Assembly (NCBI RefSeq): GCF_000203815.1
Contig: NW_004457690.1
Location: forward strand, 406,709-470,708
Direction of reading: 5' to 3'
Length of the DNA: 64,000 nt
From: Cavenderia fasciculata
Taxonomy: Eukaryota > Evosea > Eumycetozoa > Acytosteliales > Cavenderiaceae
The position numbers were made by a program, and so were the translations under genes. The first letter of the stretch is position 1; each line of letters begins with the position of its first letter. The notes under the pieces are model-generated. The model ran no database searches, had not been told where the DNA came from, and saw nothing but the letters and a program-made list of their open reading frames with translations. Below are positions 23,526 to 33,861 of this stretch, one piece after another.

Positions 23526-24731
23526 ATGTCGTCAAGATTGATGAGAAAGGTCAAAAAGGACAATGATCTCTTGGACAATAATAATCATAGCACAGCAGAC
23601 TCGAGTGACGACGATGGCACTAGTGATGAGGAAGAGTCACCTGTAGTACAACAAAAGAAAAAGGTTGTATCATCATTCTCAATGTTGGGTTTAAGTGATC
23701 AAGAAGATGAAGATGATAATGAACAACAACAAGAAGAAGAAGATGAAGATGAAGAAGAAGAAGAAGAAGAGGAACAAGTTGTAGAGGTAAAACCAAAACA
23801 ATCCAATACTCCTAAACAACCTCAGCAACAACAATCATCATCAAAGAATAAGAACAAAAATAAGAAGGGTAAACAACAACAACAACAATCTCAACAACAA
23901 CAATCATCATCATCATCAAAGAATAAGAATAAGAAAAAGAATAATAGTAATAGTTTAAATAAGCAATTGGATGAATTGGTTGATATTATAAATGACAAGT
24001 CATCATCGACATCGACATCTACCTCTACAACATCTACAACATCTACTTTATCATCATTATCTGATCCAACAGGATTAAGAGATATGATTATCATTGAACC
24101 AAAGAATATGAATCCATCAAATGAATTAAAGAAATTATTTGGTTGTAAAATTGTATGTCATACAACAGCAGACCAGACAACCAATGTTTCAATATATATA
24201 TTATAATTATACTCATTTACTTATTTATATCTTTTTTTTTTTTAGAGTGATATTAGAGAAGTTGAAAAGAATACTAGTAAACAACAAAATAATCCATATT
24301 ATAATATTAATTTACAATTGGCAAAAAAGAAACATTTAATATTTGTTTCACCAAAGACAGAATGGCCACCACTTTTAAATCCACTTTCAATGGAGGTTGA
24401 TCGTGTTGAAGGAGCTATTACATATTATCGTTTGAAATGGACAGAAAATTATCGTCGTGTACAACAAGACTTTTTAACAGTTCTTCAATCTCACGATCCA
24501 ATGACTATTGCCGAACTTTTAAGATACTATCCCTATCACATTGACTCTCTTCTTCAACTCAGTCAAGTTTGTCTTCAAACTGCCGATTTCCAACATGCCG
24601 GTGATTTTGTTGAACGTGCCATATTTGCATTTGAAAGTTCTTTTCATCACAACTTTAATCCTTTACTTGGTAATTCAAGATTTGAATATAAAATTCAAGA
24701 TAATAAGTAAGTAACAAAATATAAAATGATG

Positions 24732-24775
<44 letters not shown>

Positions 24776-25940
24776 GGTTTCAAAATATTAATTAATTAAT
24801 AATTTCCATTTATTATTTTTAGGACTGGATTTTTATCAATATTTAGACATATTCAAATTTTAGGTAGAAGAGGTTGTCCAAGAACAGCTTTGGAATATTG
24901 GTAATTAGACAAATGAGAGAATTAACTATTTATATATATTTTACTAATCTATGATTTAATATTAGTAAAATGTTATTATCATTTGATTATAATGATCCAT
25001 TATATGTTAGATTAATTATAGATTATTATGCACTTCGATCAAAACAATATGGTTGGTTGGTTGATTTTTACAAAAAGGTTACAAAGATTGGCAATCAGTC
25101 ACTTTACCTTTTACCAAACTTTTGTTATTCTAGTGCATTGGCAAAATTCTTTTCTGAAAAGGCAGGCAACGCCAAGCACGAGGAAAGCAGTAAATGGTTA
25201 CAGACAGCTTTGATCAGATTCCCAATGCTCCTGAGACCATTGATTCAAAAGTTAAAGACAACTTTATTGTCTATTGACCCATCGACAAGCAAGCCACTCA
25301 ACATGGAGGAACACAGCTACTTTGTCGACAGCGAAGATCAACTCAAACCAATTCAACATTTGGCAACTCTCTATGTCGAAAGAATCATACGCTTTGGGAT
25401 TCGCCACAAGTCATTGAATGGCTCAAAGAGAATGTAAAGGCGGTGATTGGTCGAGTCGCCATCAAAGATCCTATTATCGAAGAGTCTATCAACGAGGTGT
25501 TGAAAGAGTACTCGGTGGTCGATCAAAATATGTTTGACCATCTCTTCCTCAGTGAGTACTCTGATGTCATCCAAAGACTGCCACCCGATGTCATTGAAGT
25601 CATGCGTCAAGAAGGCTTCAACAATATTGAACCACCACAAGGTGTTGACCCTAGAAGAGTTGGTCAAGGCTTCCAAGTCTATCGTAGACAACCAGTTAGA
25701 CAACAAGTAGTAAGACAACAACAACAACAACAGCAACAACAACAACCACAAGAACCACTCATTCAAGAGAATCCAGACTATCATCCACTCTTACATTTTG
25801 TTCGAACCCTATTACCATTTGGTCAAGGTGGTGGTAATAATCAACAACAAGAACAAGCTCAAAGAGGTTTCCTTGATGATTATGTTGATGTTATTTATGA
25901 TGATGATGATGAACAAGAACAAGATGAACAACAAGATTAA
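23526..25940 (+). CDS. tcf25: TCF25/NULP1 (Rqc1-like), with a one-base frame break
   Basis: TCF25/Rqc1 family component of the ribosome quality-control complex. Exons 23526-24152, 24246-24706, 24823-24900 and 24966-25940 join cleanly. The N-terminus is basic, then strongly acidic and Gln/Lys/Ser-rich. The conserved core includes KKKHLIFVSPKTEWPP, DRVEGAITYYRLKWT, HDPMTIAELLRYYPYHIDSLLQ and LGRRGCPRTALEYCKMLL. In the last exon the frame breaks at about 25380-25388: upstream reading gives LYVER, and the family-typical continuation NHTLWDSPQVIEWLKENV is in the -1 frame, so one base is missing (an AAA probably read as AA). The C-terminus has a polyQ and an acidic tail. It is a sequencing error or a recent lesion; the rest is intact. 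Confidence 0.9.
24738..24773. repeat. (AT)n microsatellite in TCF25 intron 2
   Basis: About 18 uninterrupted AT units inside the second intron of the TCF25 gene, likely polymorphic in length. Confidence 0.9.
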
Positions 25941-26697
25941 ATTATAAATTATAAACAATAATAATCATAAAATAATAATTAATAATTTTTTTAAAACAAA
26001 AAGGTAAAGGTTAATAGGTTAACCGACTGGGACAGACCAGACAGACAGACAAACAGATAATTTAAATTCCATATCCAACCAAACAAACAAAACACATCTA
26101 TCTACCAATTCACATTCAAAATTTAAATGTACACCTATAGACATATAACACATATGTATTACACAAATAATGAATGAATGGAAAATGAAGAGTTTGTTAT
26201 AGTGTGTGTGAGTGGTGATCTGTTGGAAAAATAATAATTTTGATTTTTCCAATCTTTAAAAAATGATGATGTCTATTTTAAAAAATTCAATCAATGTATA
26301 AAGAGTAGTGTGGTTGATGGAATGGTGGTTTTAAAAAAACAACAACAAATATTATTTGTGTGTGTTTATAAACACAACTCACTATAATAGGAATTAACAG
26401 ATAAAAATTCAAAGTACAAATATGGAAGAGATTGGAAATGTAGATAGAATGAGGAGACATTTTAGGGAAAAAAGAAAAAGTCTAGGAAATGATGCTGATA
26501 ATTATGAATCAATCTTTCCACATTTGGAAAAGTCACAATGATTACACTTTTATTATAAATACTCTTCATTCCCATTTGTAATTTTCAAATCAATCAAATA
26601 ATCAACAACAATAATAATATTAATAATAATTAATTAATACTATACTACATTTTCTATTTTTTCTTTTCTACAATAATAATAATTATAAATTTTAAAA
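25941..26697. other. Intergenic region with 16-bp palindrome
   Basis: About 750 bp, 3' flank of TCF25 and promoter of the GPI-protein gene. A perfect 16-bp palindrome TGTGTTTATAAACACA lies at 26361-26376. From 26575 to the ATG the DNA is a run of A/T-rich leader with ATAATAAT motifs. No gene seen. Confidence 0.6.
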
Positions 26698-27608
26698 ATG
26701 TTTAGACTCTTTGCTTATTTGATGTTCTTCTCTGTCTTGGTACAACTTTCACTTGGAAATGCTGGTTTCTATGCACCAACCCCAAGACAAGCTTGTTCAC
26801 CTGCTTCTCCAAAAGGTAATTAATGAATAGTAACAAAACAAATAAAATTAAAGATATTTATATTTTTTTTTTTGTTTTTTTTATAGGATGTAGTAATACT
26901 GAAGCATGTGTATTATCAAATGCAGTTGAATCCAATAGAAAGGATATTGATGTAACTGCAACCAATACATTCAAGATTTACCAAGCCAAGCCATACGCAT
27001 CAAAGAATGATTCCAACACTTTTACCATCCAATTGTTTGTTGACGGTCTCTCTTACACCTTAAAGACCGTTGATCAAGACTCTATTTCCCGTGAAATTGG
27101 TTCAGTCTCTATCCCAGTCCCAGCTCTCGACAAGACCATCATGGACCAAATCGACTTTAAAAAGCCAGTTCCAGCATACTACCAAATGGTCTTTGACTCG
27201 CGTAACGGTGGTGGTGATGTCTACTACTCGTGTGCCGATGTCTTTTTGGTAAAGGGTGGTGTTCCATCTAACAACTCTGCCACTACCGCCGGTGATGTTC
27301 CACTCCCAACCCCGGCCCCAACTGCCTCTGCCACCTCTGGTTCTGGATCCGAGGGAACTGCCGCTGCTACCACCTCTGCCGCCACCACTTCCGCTGCCAC
27401 TGCTGCTGCCTCTACCGCCGCCACTGCCTCTGCCACCACCACTTCAGTTGCCACTGGTACCACTGGAGCTGGAGCTTCCACCACCTCTTCCACCGAGCCA
27501 TCACTCACAAGCACCACTGCCGATGAAACCACTGGTCTCGCTTCATCCCTCTCTCCATTTGTTGGTATGGTTATGTGTGGTGTTACTGCCGTCGTCATGT
27601 TTATGTAA
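26698..27608 (+). CDS. Secreted, GPI-anchored Ser/Thr/Ala-rich surface protein
   Basis: Exons 26698-26815 and 26887-27608 join inside a Gly codon (PKG-CSNTE). The signal peptide is MFRLFAYLMFFSVLVQLSLG. A cysteine-containing globular part of about 170 residues has four clear cysteines (ACSP, GCSN, EACV, YSCA). A 100-residue stalk of Thr, Ser, Ala and Pro follows, suited to heavy O-glycosylation. The end SSLSPFVGMVMCGVTAVVMFM is a short hydrophobic tail preceded by small residues, as expected for a GPI-anchor signal. The stalk is written almost wholly with C-ending codons (GCC, ACC, TCC), unlike neighbouring genes, which suggests a strongly expressed coat protein. I do not recognise the globular family. 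Confidence 0.85.
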
Positions 27609-28174
27609 AATCCCCCAAAACTACCAAAAAAAAAGAGTAGACTTTTAGTTTCTAAAAAAAAAAAAACAAACCAAACAAAAAATGAAATGGTTTCTTTTCT
27701 TTTTCTTTCTTCACAATCAAATCATTTTATAACATAAAAAATGATTATGAAATAGATATATATATACATACATACATAAAAATACATTAAATCTTAAATG
27801 TTTTCCTAAAATAAAATAAAAAAATTATACAACTTTTGTTTTTAAAAAAAATTAATCAATCAATCAATCAAATTAAAAATAGTTATTATAACTATTATTT
27901 AATATTGTTGTTGTTGTTTAGGAATATATATATATCAAAGAGAAAAAATATTGATATATTTTAAAAATTTTTATATAATAATTTATAAATTATATCCAAG
28001 ATGATATAAATGTGGATACAATGTGTGCGCAGTTGGTTAGGGTTAGAAAGATGAAAGGAATAAGAAGATCATTAATGATTATTATTATTACTATTACTAT
28101 TATATTATGTTGGGGGGGAGGGAGTGGAAGTGATGATATATGATTAATATTTTTGATTTAGGATGAACTTAAAC
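27609..28174. other. Convergent 3' intergenic region
   Basis: Lies between the stops of the GPI-protein and SWEET genes. AT-rich with A-runs, ATCA repeats (27853-27871) and a GGTTAGGGTTAG patch near 28034. Presumably carries both polyadenylation regions. No gene seen. Confidence 0.6.
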
Positions 28175-29273
28175 TTAAATTTCTCCACCAGGAGTATCTT
28201 CATCCATTTCAAGATGTTGAGATTCACTTATAAATGTAGGTGATGAGTTGCCTTGTAGATTGAGATGATCCGAATATCCACTTGCCAACTTTTTAATGAG
28301 AAAGTAAACAACCAATTGAGTAAATGAAATGGCTGCACCTGCTCCATTTGGTACAATGATATAAGGATCTTGAACTAGTATACCATAAAAAGTCCAACAT
28401 GTCGCTGCAATTGTCGACATTAATGCTAATGGATAGTTCATTGTTGATACATCTCGTTTCTTTATCACTTGATACTAAATATAAATCAACAATTTGTTAA
28501 TCATTATAATGATTCATTTCTATTTCCATTTCTATTATTATTATTATTAGTATTTATGACTTACCAAACCAAGTACTGGAGAGAAAAAGAAACAAAATAA
28601 TACTACGTTACAAGTAAGTCCAAGAATGGTTGTTTGAACACTTTCTTTGGCCATCATAATAACCAATTGAGAAAATACAACAAGTGTTGTAAATAATGCA
28701 AAGAAAATTAATGCTATTTTTCGTCTCTATTAGAGAGAGATAAAGAGATGAAGATGGATGTGGATTTGATGAATAAGTAAATTAAATTAATATTTTCCAA
28801 TTGTGTTGTTGTTTTTGTTGTTGTGATTCGTTTCAACATACAGCATAAACGTCTGGAGTGGCACCATAAAATACAAATACAAAGTATAGTGTAATCAATA
28901 AACCAAAAGTGTTGACTGGAAGAATACTTAATCTCTTGGTCACCATCCCATATATAATCCACATCATTGAATTGGCCGATAGAAAGATAATAGGTAGAAT
29001 GTTCATTTTACCAACATCTCTTTTTTTGTCAATTTCAATAAATTGTTTTCTTTGTTGATTTTAAAAAGGTTAAAAAAGAATATGTATTTAATAAGTACAT
29101 CATCATCGTAATTATATTAATCATCATCATCATAGGTTTGAGTTTATATATATATATAAATGGTTGATAGTATTATGTAACAATCATACATACATTGGTG
29201 ACAGTGCCAATAAAGTACTCAGAATATTTCCAAGTACAGATAGTATAGTTGCTATTGCTGTTAGTGCTGTCAT
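28175..29273 (-). CDS. SWEET-family sugar transporter (seven transmembrane segments)
   Basis: Bidirectional sugar uniporter of the MtN3/saliva (SLC50) family in the plasma or an internal membrane. Four or five short exons run from the ATG at 29271-29273 to the stop at 28175. Exon 1 gives MTALTAIATILSVLGNILST; exon 2 continues the SP-x-KQF pattern with KKRDVGKMN and the first-repeat signature MMWIIYGMV. Later exons give GATPDVYA, then a central helix, and the last exon repeats the pattern: KKRDVSTMNYPLALMSTIAATCWTFYGILVQD. That internal duplication of the three-helix MtN3 unit is diagnostic. The C-terminal tail is hydrophilic (ESQHLEMDEDTPGGEI). Exact joins for the middle exons were not all checked. 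Confidence 0.85.
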
Positions 29274-29880
29274 TCTTATACTATATTATATTACGCTACC
29301 TCTCTTTCTTTAAATTGATTACTTAAAGAGAAGAATAAACAGAGAATGAAAAATAATTATAATGATGTGTGTCTTTCGGAGTCGACAAAAATAATGGTGA
29401 AAAAGGGGTGCGAACTCTGGGTCATCGATTTCTGACTCTAAACTCTCTCTCTCTCTCGTCAAGTTTGATGATGATTCATCCAACAACCTACTCTAAGAAA
29501 AAGGGTAAGCAAATCTACAAAGGAATTTCCCAACAATTGTAGGTATTGGTTGATGCGGCAAGGGAGGGATTGATTTGTACTACTAATTCTCTTCATCCTG
29601 GTAAAAACCAACGTCCCGATGACAATGACATCCCTATCCCGATTATAAAATTATAAATTGCAATTTATAATTTGTTCAATAAATATCTATCTATCTATAT
29701 CTTTCATTTCATAAATGAAAGTACAACAATAAATGAAAGAGATTAGATAATGAATGGTGTGCTCTCTCACCCAAGTATTCGAGGAGATAAATAAATATAT
29801 ATAATAAAAATTATTATTTATTTGATCGATTCAAACGAAAGAGTAAAACTAAAAAATGATCATTTGTAAAATCGATAAAG
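29274..29880. other. Divergent promoter region between SWEET and RPUSD2-like genes
   Basis: Shared 5' region of two divergently transcribed genes. It contains a perfect 26-bp palindrome (separate entry), a CT repeat at about 29445-29457, an imperfect hairpin at 29694-29714 (CTTTCATTT/AAATGAAAG) and a normal-composition patch at 29360-29640. No ORF with coding character. Confidence 0.65.
29648..29673. promoter_or_regulatory. Perfect 26-bp palindrome
   Basis: The sequence reads identically on both strands, centred on TTGCAA between 29660 and 29661, in the intergenic space between two divergent genes. Such a site could bind a dimeric factor or form a cruciform. In AT-rich DNA a 13-bp half-site is still unexpected by chance at this place, but function is inference. 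Confidence 0.6.
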
Positions 29881-31557
29881 ATGGAGACACAAACACAAAC
29901 AAATAATAACGAACATTCTTCAGATATTGGAATAAAAGATGATAATACAACAACAACAGAAGAACAACCAAAAATAGAGTTTAATGAACACAATAAACGA
30001 TTAAGAGATGAAAAGGATGATAATAAGGTCAATAATAATGATGATGAATCAACATCATCATCACCATTGACGACCGAAACTAATAATAATAATAATAATC
30101 AAAATGTACATATCAATAATGATGATGATGAAAAAGAAGAAGATGATAATCAAATCACATCTACATCTACCACTTCAACTACAACTTCAACTACAACAAC
30201 AACCAATAATGCAAGAAATAGATTAACAAAAGATGAAAAGAAAGCAAGACATTTGGAAAAGAGAAGAAAAAAGAAACAAAACAAAAAAGAGGAAAAGAAA
30301 GTATTTAGAGAGGCAAACGATCATTTATCGGTCGATGTATTGTCAGAGACAAACTATCGAATAGAAGGACCGCTGAGACATGTCGATCCGTATAGTTTTA
30401 CATTCAAGGTCAATGCAAAGGAACGTTGGTTTGGACGTAATCTACTCTCTATGTTTACAGAGGAGTTTAGTCAGCTACCCGAACGAATCTATCGCCAAAA
30501 GATTGAAAATGGATGGATTAGAGTGAATGGTCAGCAGACGACCGTAGACTATTGCGTCGGTCGAAAGGATATGATCGAGCATCGTGTTCACAGACACGAG
30601 CCACCCGTCACATCGGCACCCATCAAAATCGTGGCCAACGATGACGAGTATGTCGCCGTCGACAAGCCATCTTCGATTCCCGTTCATCCGTGTGGTCGTT
30701 TTAGACACAACTCGCTTATATACGTGTTGGCCAAGGAGTACGGTCTCAACAACCTGTTTGGCGTGCATCGATTGGATCGGTTGACGTCGGGACTACTCAT
30801 CTTGGCCAAATCGACGGAAAGCGCACAAAAAATGTCAGGTGCCATCATGAAGGGAGAGGTCAGTAAACGATATGTGGCACTTGTCAAGGGCAAGTTTAGC
30901 AACGATGAGGTGGTGGTTGACCAACCTCTCAAAGTACAAAACCATCGTCTTGGACTCAACATGGTGGCACCCGATGGAAAACCGTCGACCACTGTATTCA
31001 ACATTGTGTCGTATGACGCAGAGACTGACACTAGTGTAGTATGTGCCACTCCAAAGACTGGAAGAACACATCAAATCCGTCTGCACTTGCAGTGGCTCGG
31101 TCACCCCATTCTCAACGACCCACTCTACAACAATGATAACAAACCTTCCAACAACAACAATAGCAACAACAACAGCAGCGACTCAACAAGAGCACTTACA
31201 AGTGATGGTATTGATGGATTGGGTAAAAAGGATGATCATCAAGACGATGAGATCGACTCTGGTGGCGGTGGAGAAGATGAAGCATTCTTTAAATTAAATG
31301 TTCGTGTGAAAAATGATTCAAGTCCACCTATTATGTTTGATGGTATTGAATGTCCAGATTGCAAGATTGAATGGGCCGACCAATCATTATTTGCCTTTGG
31401 AATCTATCTCCACGCCTTTTCATACTCGAATAATTCATTTTCCTATACTACTGATTTCCCGCAATGGATGATCGATCACAAAGACACTAGATCTCAACAA
31501 GAAATCGATCAAACGAAAAACAATCCAAATACTGTTTATCCAACCAAATGCAAATAA
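29881..31557 (+). CDS. RluA-family RNA pseudouridine synthase, RPUSD2-like
   Basis: Single-exon gene of 558 residues that isomerises uridine in RNA. The first 145 residues are low complexity (Asn, Asp, Thr and a KKRRKKKQNKKEEKK basic patch that could direct nuclear import). The S4-like region (PERIYRQKIENGWIRVNGQ) is followed by the catalytic domain: VDKPSSIPVHPCGRF, the motif HRLDRLTSGLLILAK with the catalytic Asp near residue 299, KRYVALVKG and the substrate loop TPKTGRTHQIRLHLQWLGHPI. An Asn/Ser-rich insert (31135-31290) interrupts the C-terminal part before a Cys-containing end (GIECPDCKIEWADQSLFAFG), which resembles RPUSD2 and yeast Pus8/Pus9 rather than RPUSD1 or RPUSD4. Confidence 0.93.
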   Translation: METQTQTNNNEHSSDIGIKDDNTTTTEEQPKIEFNEHNKRLRDEKDDNKVNNNDDESTSSSPLTTETNNNNNNQNVHINNDDDEKEEDDNQITSTSTTSTTTSTTTTTNNARNRLTKDEKKARHLEKRRKKKQNKKEEKKVFREANDHLSVDVLSETNYRIEGPLRHVDPYSFTFKVNAKERWFGRNLLSMFTEEFSQLPERIYRQKIENGWIRVNGQQTTVDYCVGRKDMIEHRVHRHEPPVTSAPIKIVANDDEYVAVDKPSSIPVHPCGRFRHNSLIYVLAKEYGLNNLFGVHRLDRLTSGLLILAKSTESAQKMSGAIMKGEVSKRYVALVKGKFSNDEVVVDQPLKVQNHRLGLNMVAPDGKPSTTVFNIVSYDAETDTSVVCATPKTGRTHQIRLHLQWLGHPILNDPLYNNDNKPSNNNNSNNNSSDSTRALTSDGIDGLGKKDDHQDDEIDSGGGGEDEAFFKLNVRVKNDSSPPIMFDGIECPDCKIEWADQSLFAFGIYLHAFSYSNNSFSYTTDFPQWMIDHKDTRSQQEIDQTKNNPNTVYPTKCK

Positions 31558-31631
31558 AAATAGTTAGAGAGACAAAGATCTTTTATCGGGAAATATTATT
31601 ATTATTTCAATTTGTTATATTTTAATTCACA

Positions 31632-32314
31632 ATGATGATAGACAACACATTCAATAGTATCATCAAAGTGACATATATCAGACATTTAATATTCAATCAT
31701 ATCAGTGAGATATCAAAACAATTGTATAATAATGATAATAGTAGTAATAAAAAAGATAAAAGTAAACGATAATTAAAAGGAAGAGATATCATAAAGTTAC
31801 CTCGCTAACTTTAATATTATCTATTACATCATTGAAATGTTGTTTATACAGACTATGATGGTTGATATCATTGTCACCAATCCTACACCTTTTCTTTTTA
31901 AAATTTTCTATGATGACAAAATAAATAAAAAAAAAAGTAAATAAATAAATAAAATAAGAAAATATTAATATTTATAAAGGAGAAGGTTCAATCAATCGAC
32001 TGGTGTAATCTTTGAAGTGATCACAATATTAGTGCTTACTTTTTTTATTATTATTTTGATGGGTGGCACTGGCACCAACATTATAATAGATATTTAAATA
32101 GAACATGTACAGTGGTTCCAGGAGCGATTTTATATAATTTCAAATATTGCATACAAGTGGCAATTGTCAGCACTTCAAGGAAAAAGCAGTTGTAGACCAT
32201 TATGAACAAATCATCCCACTATTGTTATACAGGATATCATCGAATGATCGCCACCAACAAGAAAAACAAACAGTCGAGTCAATACTTTGTAAATTGACTG
32301 ATTTGGTTTATTAG
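31632..32314 (+). pseudogene. Decayed gene, possibly of a dictyostelid multigene family
   Basis: An ATG at 31632 opens a 46-codon frame starting MMIDNTFNSIIKVTYIRHLIFNHISEI, a start pattern I associate with large dictyostelid families of ankyrin-repeat proteins (from memory, not searched). The frame then stops, and the DNA that follows (31778-32130) keeps scattered coding-like patches broken by stops. A second open stretch without its own start, 32138-32314, ends at TAG and reads FKEKAVVDHYEQIIPLLLYR followed by a normal hydrophilic end. AT content is lower than true intergenic DNA here. The simplest reading is a gene that lost frame and internal sequence. Alternatively the two pieces are unrelated. 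Confidence 0.4.
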
Positions 32315-32427
32315 GCATCAAACAGATCCTAAACAATATCAAATACATGCCAAAAAAAATAAGGGAACTTAATTAATGACAACATTCCACAATCAAAAAA
32401 TTAAAACAACAATATAATTGGTGAAGA

Positions 32428-32458
<31 letters not shown>

Positions 32459-32484
32459 GTTCTATTATATAAACTAATATTTTA

Positions 32485-33553
32485 TTAATAAATATTAGTT
32501 CCTTGGTTAGTTGGTCTAGGTTGTTCAACCTTTTGGAAGTTTTTAATAATAAGACTAAAAAAAAAATAAAAAGATAATTAATTAGTGATCCTGTAACATT
32601 ACTACCACTACAACTAAGATTGTATAATATTTAATTAATTACCTATAAGTGGTAGCATAGTTTGAAGCTAAATCAAAGTATGAGAAATGGAATCTAATTA
32701 ACTCTTTTTCGTCCTGTTGGATGATACTATAAGTAAAAAAAAGAGTTGTGATTGATTAGTAATGTATCAACAGATCAATATATATATATATATAAGAATC
32801 TTTATCTTCTTACGCATATTTGTAGGCATCAATTTCTCTATGTTTCAAGGCCTTTTTGACAGTACTGGCTCTATTTAGGAAATAATTTTCAGATTGATCA
32901 AGTAAACTGGTGTAAGCTTCTTCGAGTTTGGATACTTGTTGAAGTACATCTTCTTGAATATCAACACCAAACTATAAAATAGTAAAAAAAGAAGAAGAAG
33001 AAGAAAAAAGAGGAAGGGAAGGGGGAATGAATACCAAGTACGTTATGACCACTATGATGATGATGATGATGATGGCTATTCCAAATATTGATTCATTCTT
33101 ACATTATTACCATCCTCTATTTTTGGAATATTTAAATTGATCCATGATCTAATAACTGAAAATGTATCAATAAGTTCAATGTAATGTTTCTTAAAGGTTC
33201 TGTGAATCTCAAAAATGGTCTATTGAAATATAAAAAAGTAAGTAACGGCCGTGATTATGCAATACAATATGATATGATATGATATGACATACAGTATTTG
33301 TTTTAACCAATTCTTCAAGTGGTATACTATCCATTTCACTAATCTCCATGGTCTTTCTCTTTTTTTCTTTCATGTCTATATCTTTGTTTAAACTGTAAAG
33401 GTCTTCTTGACCCTTGTATGGACCAGATAACTTTTGAAATTCTTCGATTCTTGCTGGAATGGTAACAGTGAGATGTTCAAGCATCTTGACATACAAGCTT
33501 TGCTTGAATTCAATAAGTCTTTCATCCAACTTTAATTCAACCTTTTTAGACAT
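32485..33553 (-). CDS. psme3: Proteasome activator PA28-gamma/REG-gamma
   Basis: Subunit of the 11S heptamer that caps the 20S proteasome and opens its gate without ATP. Five exons run from ATG at 33551-33553 to the stop at 32485-32487. Family identity is clear from the activation-loop region and following helix: NLNIPKIEDGN joined to FGVDIQEDVLQQV, then LLDQSENYFLNRA, IIQQDEKELIRFHF, and the C-terminal TYSLIIKNFQKVEQPRPTN ending TNIY, matching the IPRIEDGNNFGVSIQEE and KNIEKIKRPR blocks of animal REG-gamma. The homologue-specific insert between helices 1 and 2 is short (EKKRKTMEISEMDSIP), basic enough to act as a nuclear signal, as in REG-gamma. The C-terminal Tyr is the proteasome-contacting residue type of the family. 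Confidence 0.92.
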
Positions 33554-33861
33554 ATTTGTTATTGTATATATAGATAGATAGATATAAATAGAGAGAAAAA
33601 GAGAGATAGATAATGAATGTAATTTAAAAAATGATGAATGATGATCGTTTTCAAAACAAATTAATATTTTTATTAATCAAAAAAAGTTTTTGTTCACAAA
33701 AAACTAATTTTTATGGGAACTAGTTTTGAGAGAGGGCCCTAAAAAAGACTCGGCCTCGTCCTTTGAAAAGTTGACAAATGAAGAGGAAGAATATTATAGT
33801 GATTAAATACGTAATATATTTATATTAAAAAGAGTTTGGTTGTTTATATTTATTTATTTAT
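33554..33861. other. Intergenic region with a GC-richer patch
   Basis: Promoter side of PA28-gamma and 3' flank of the p32 gene. A patch at 33716-33775 (GAGAGAGGGCCC, then CTCGGCCTCGTCC) is markedly richer in G and C than its surroundings. No gene recognised. Confidence 0.5.
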
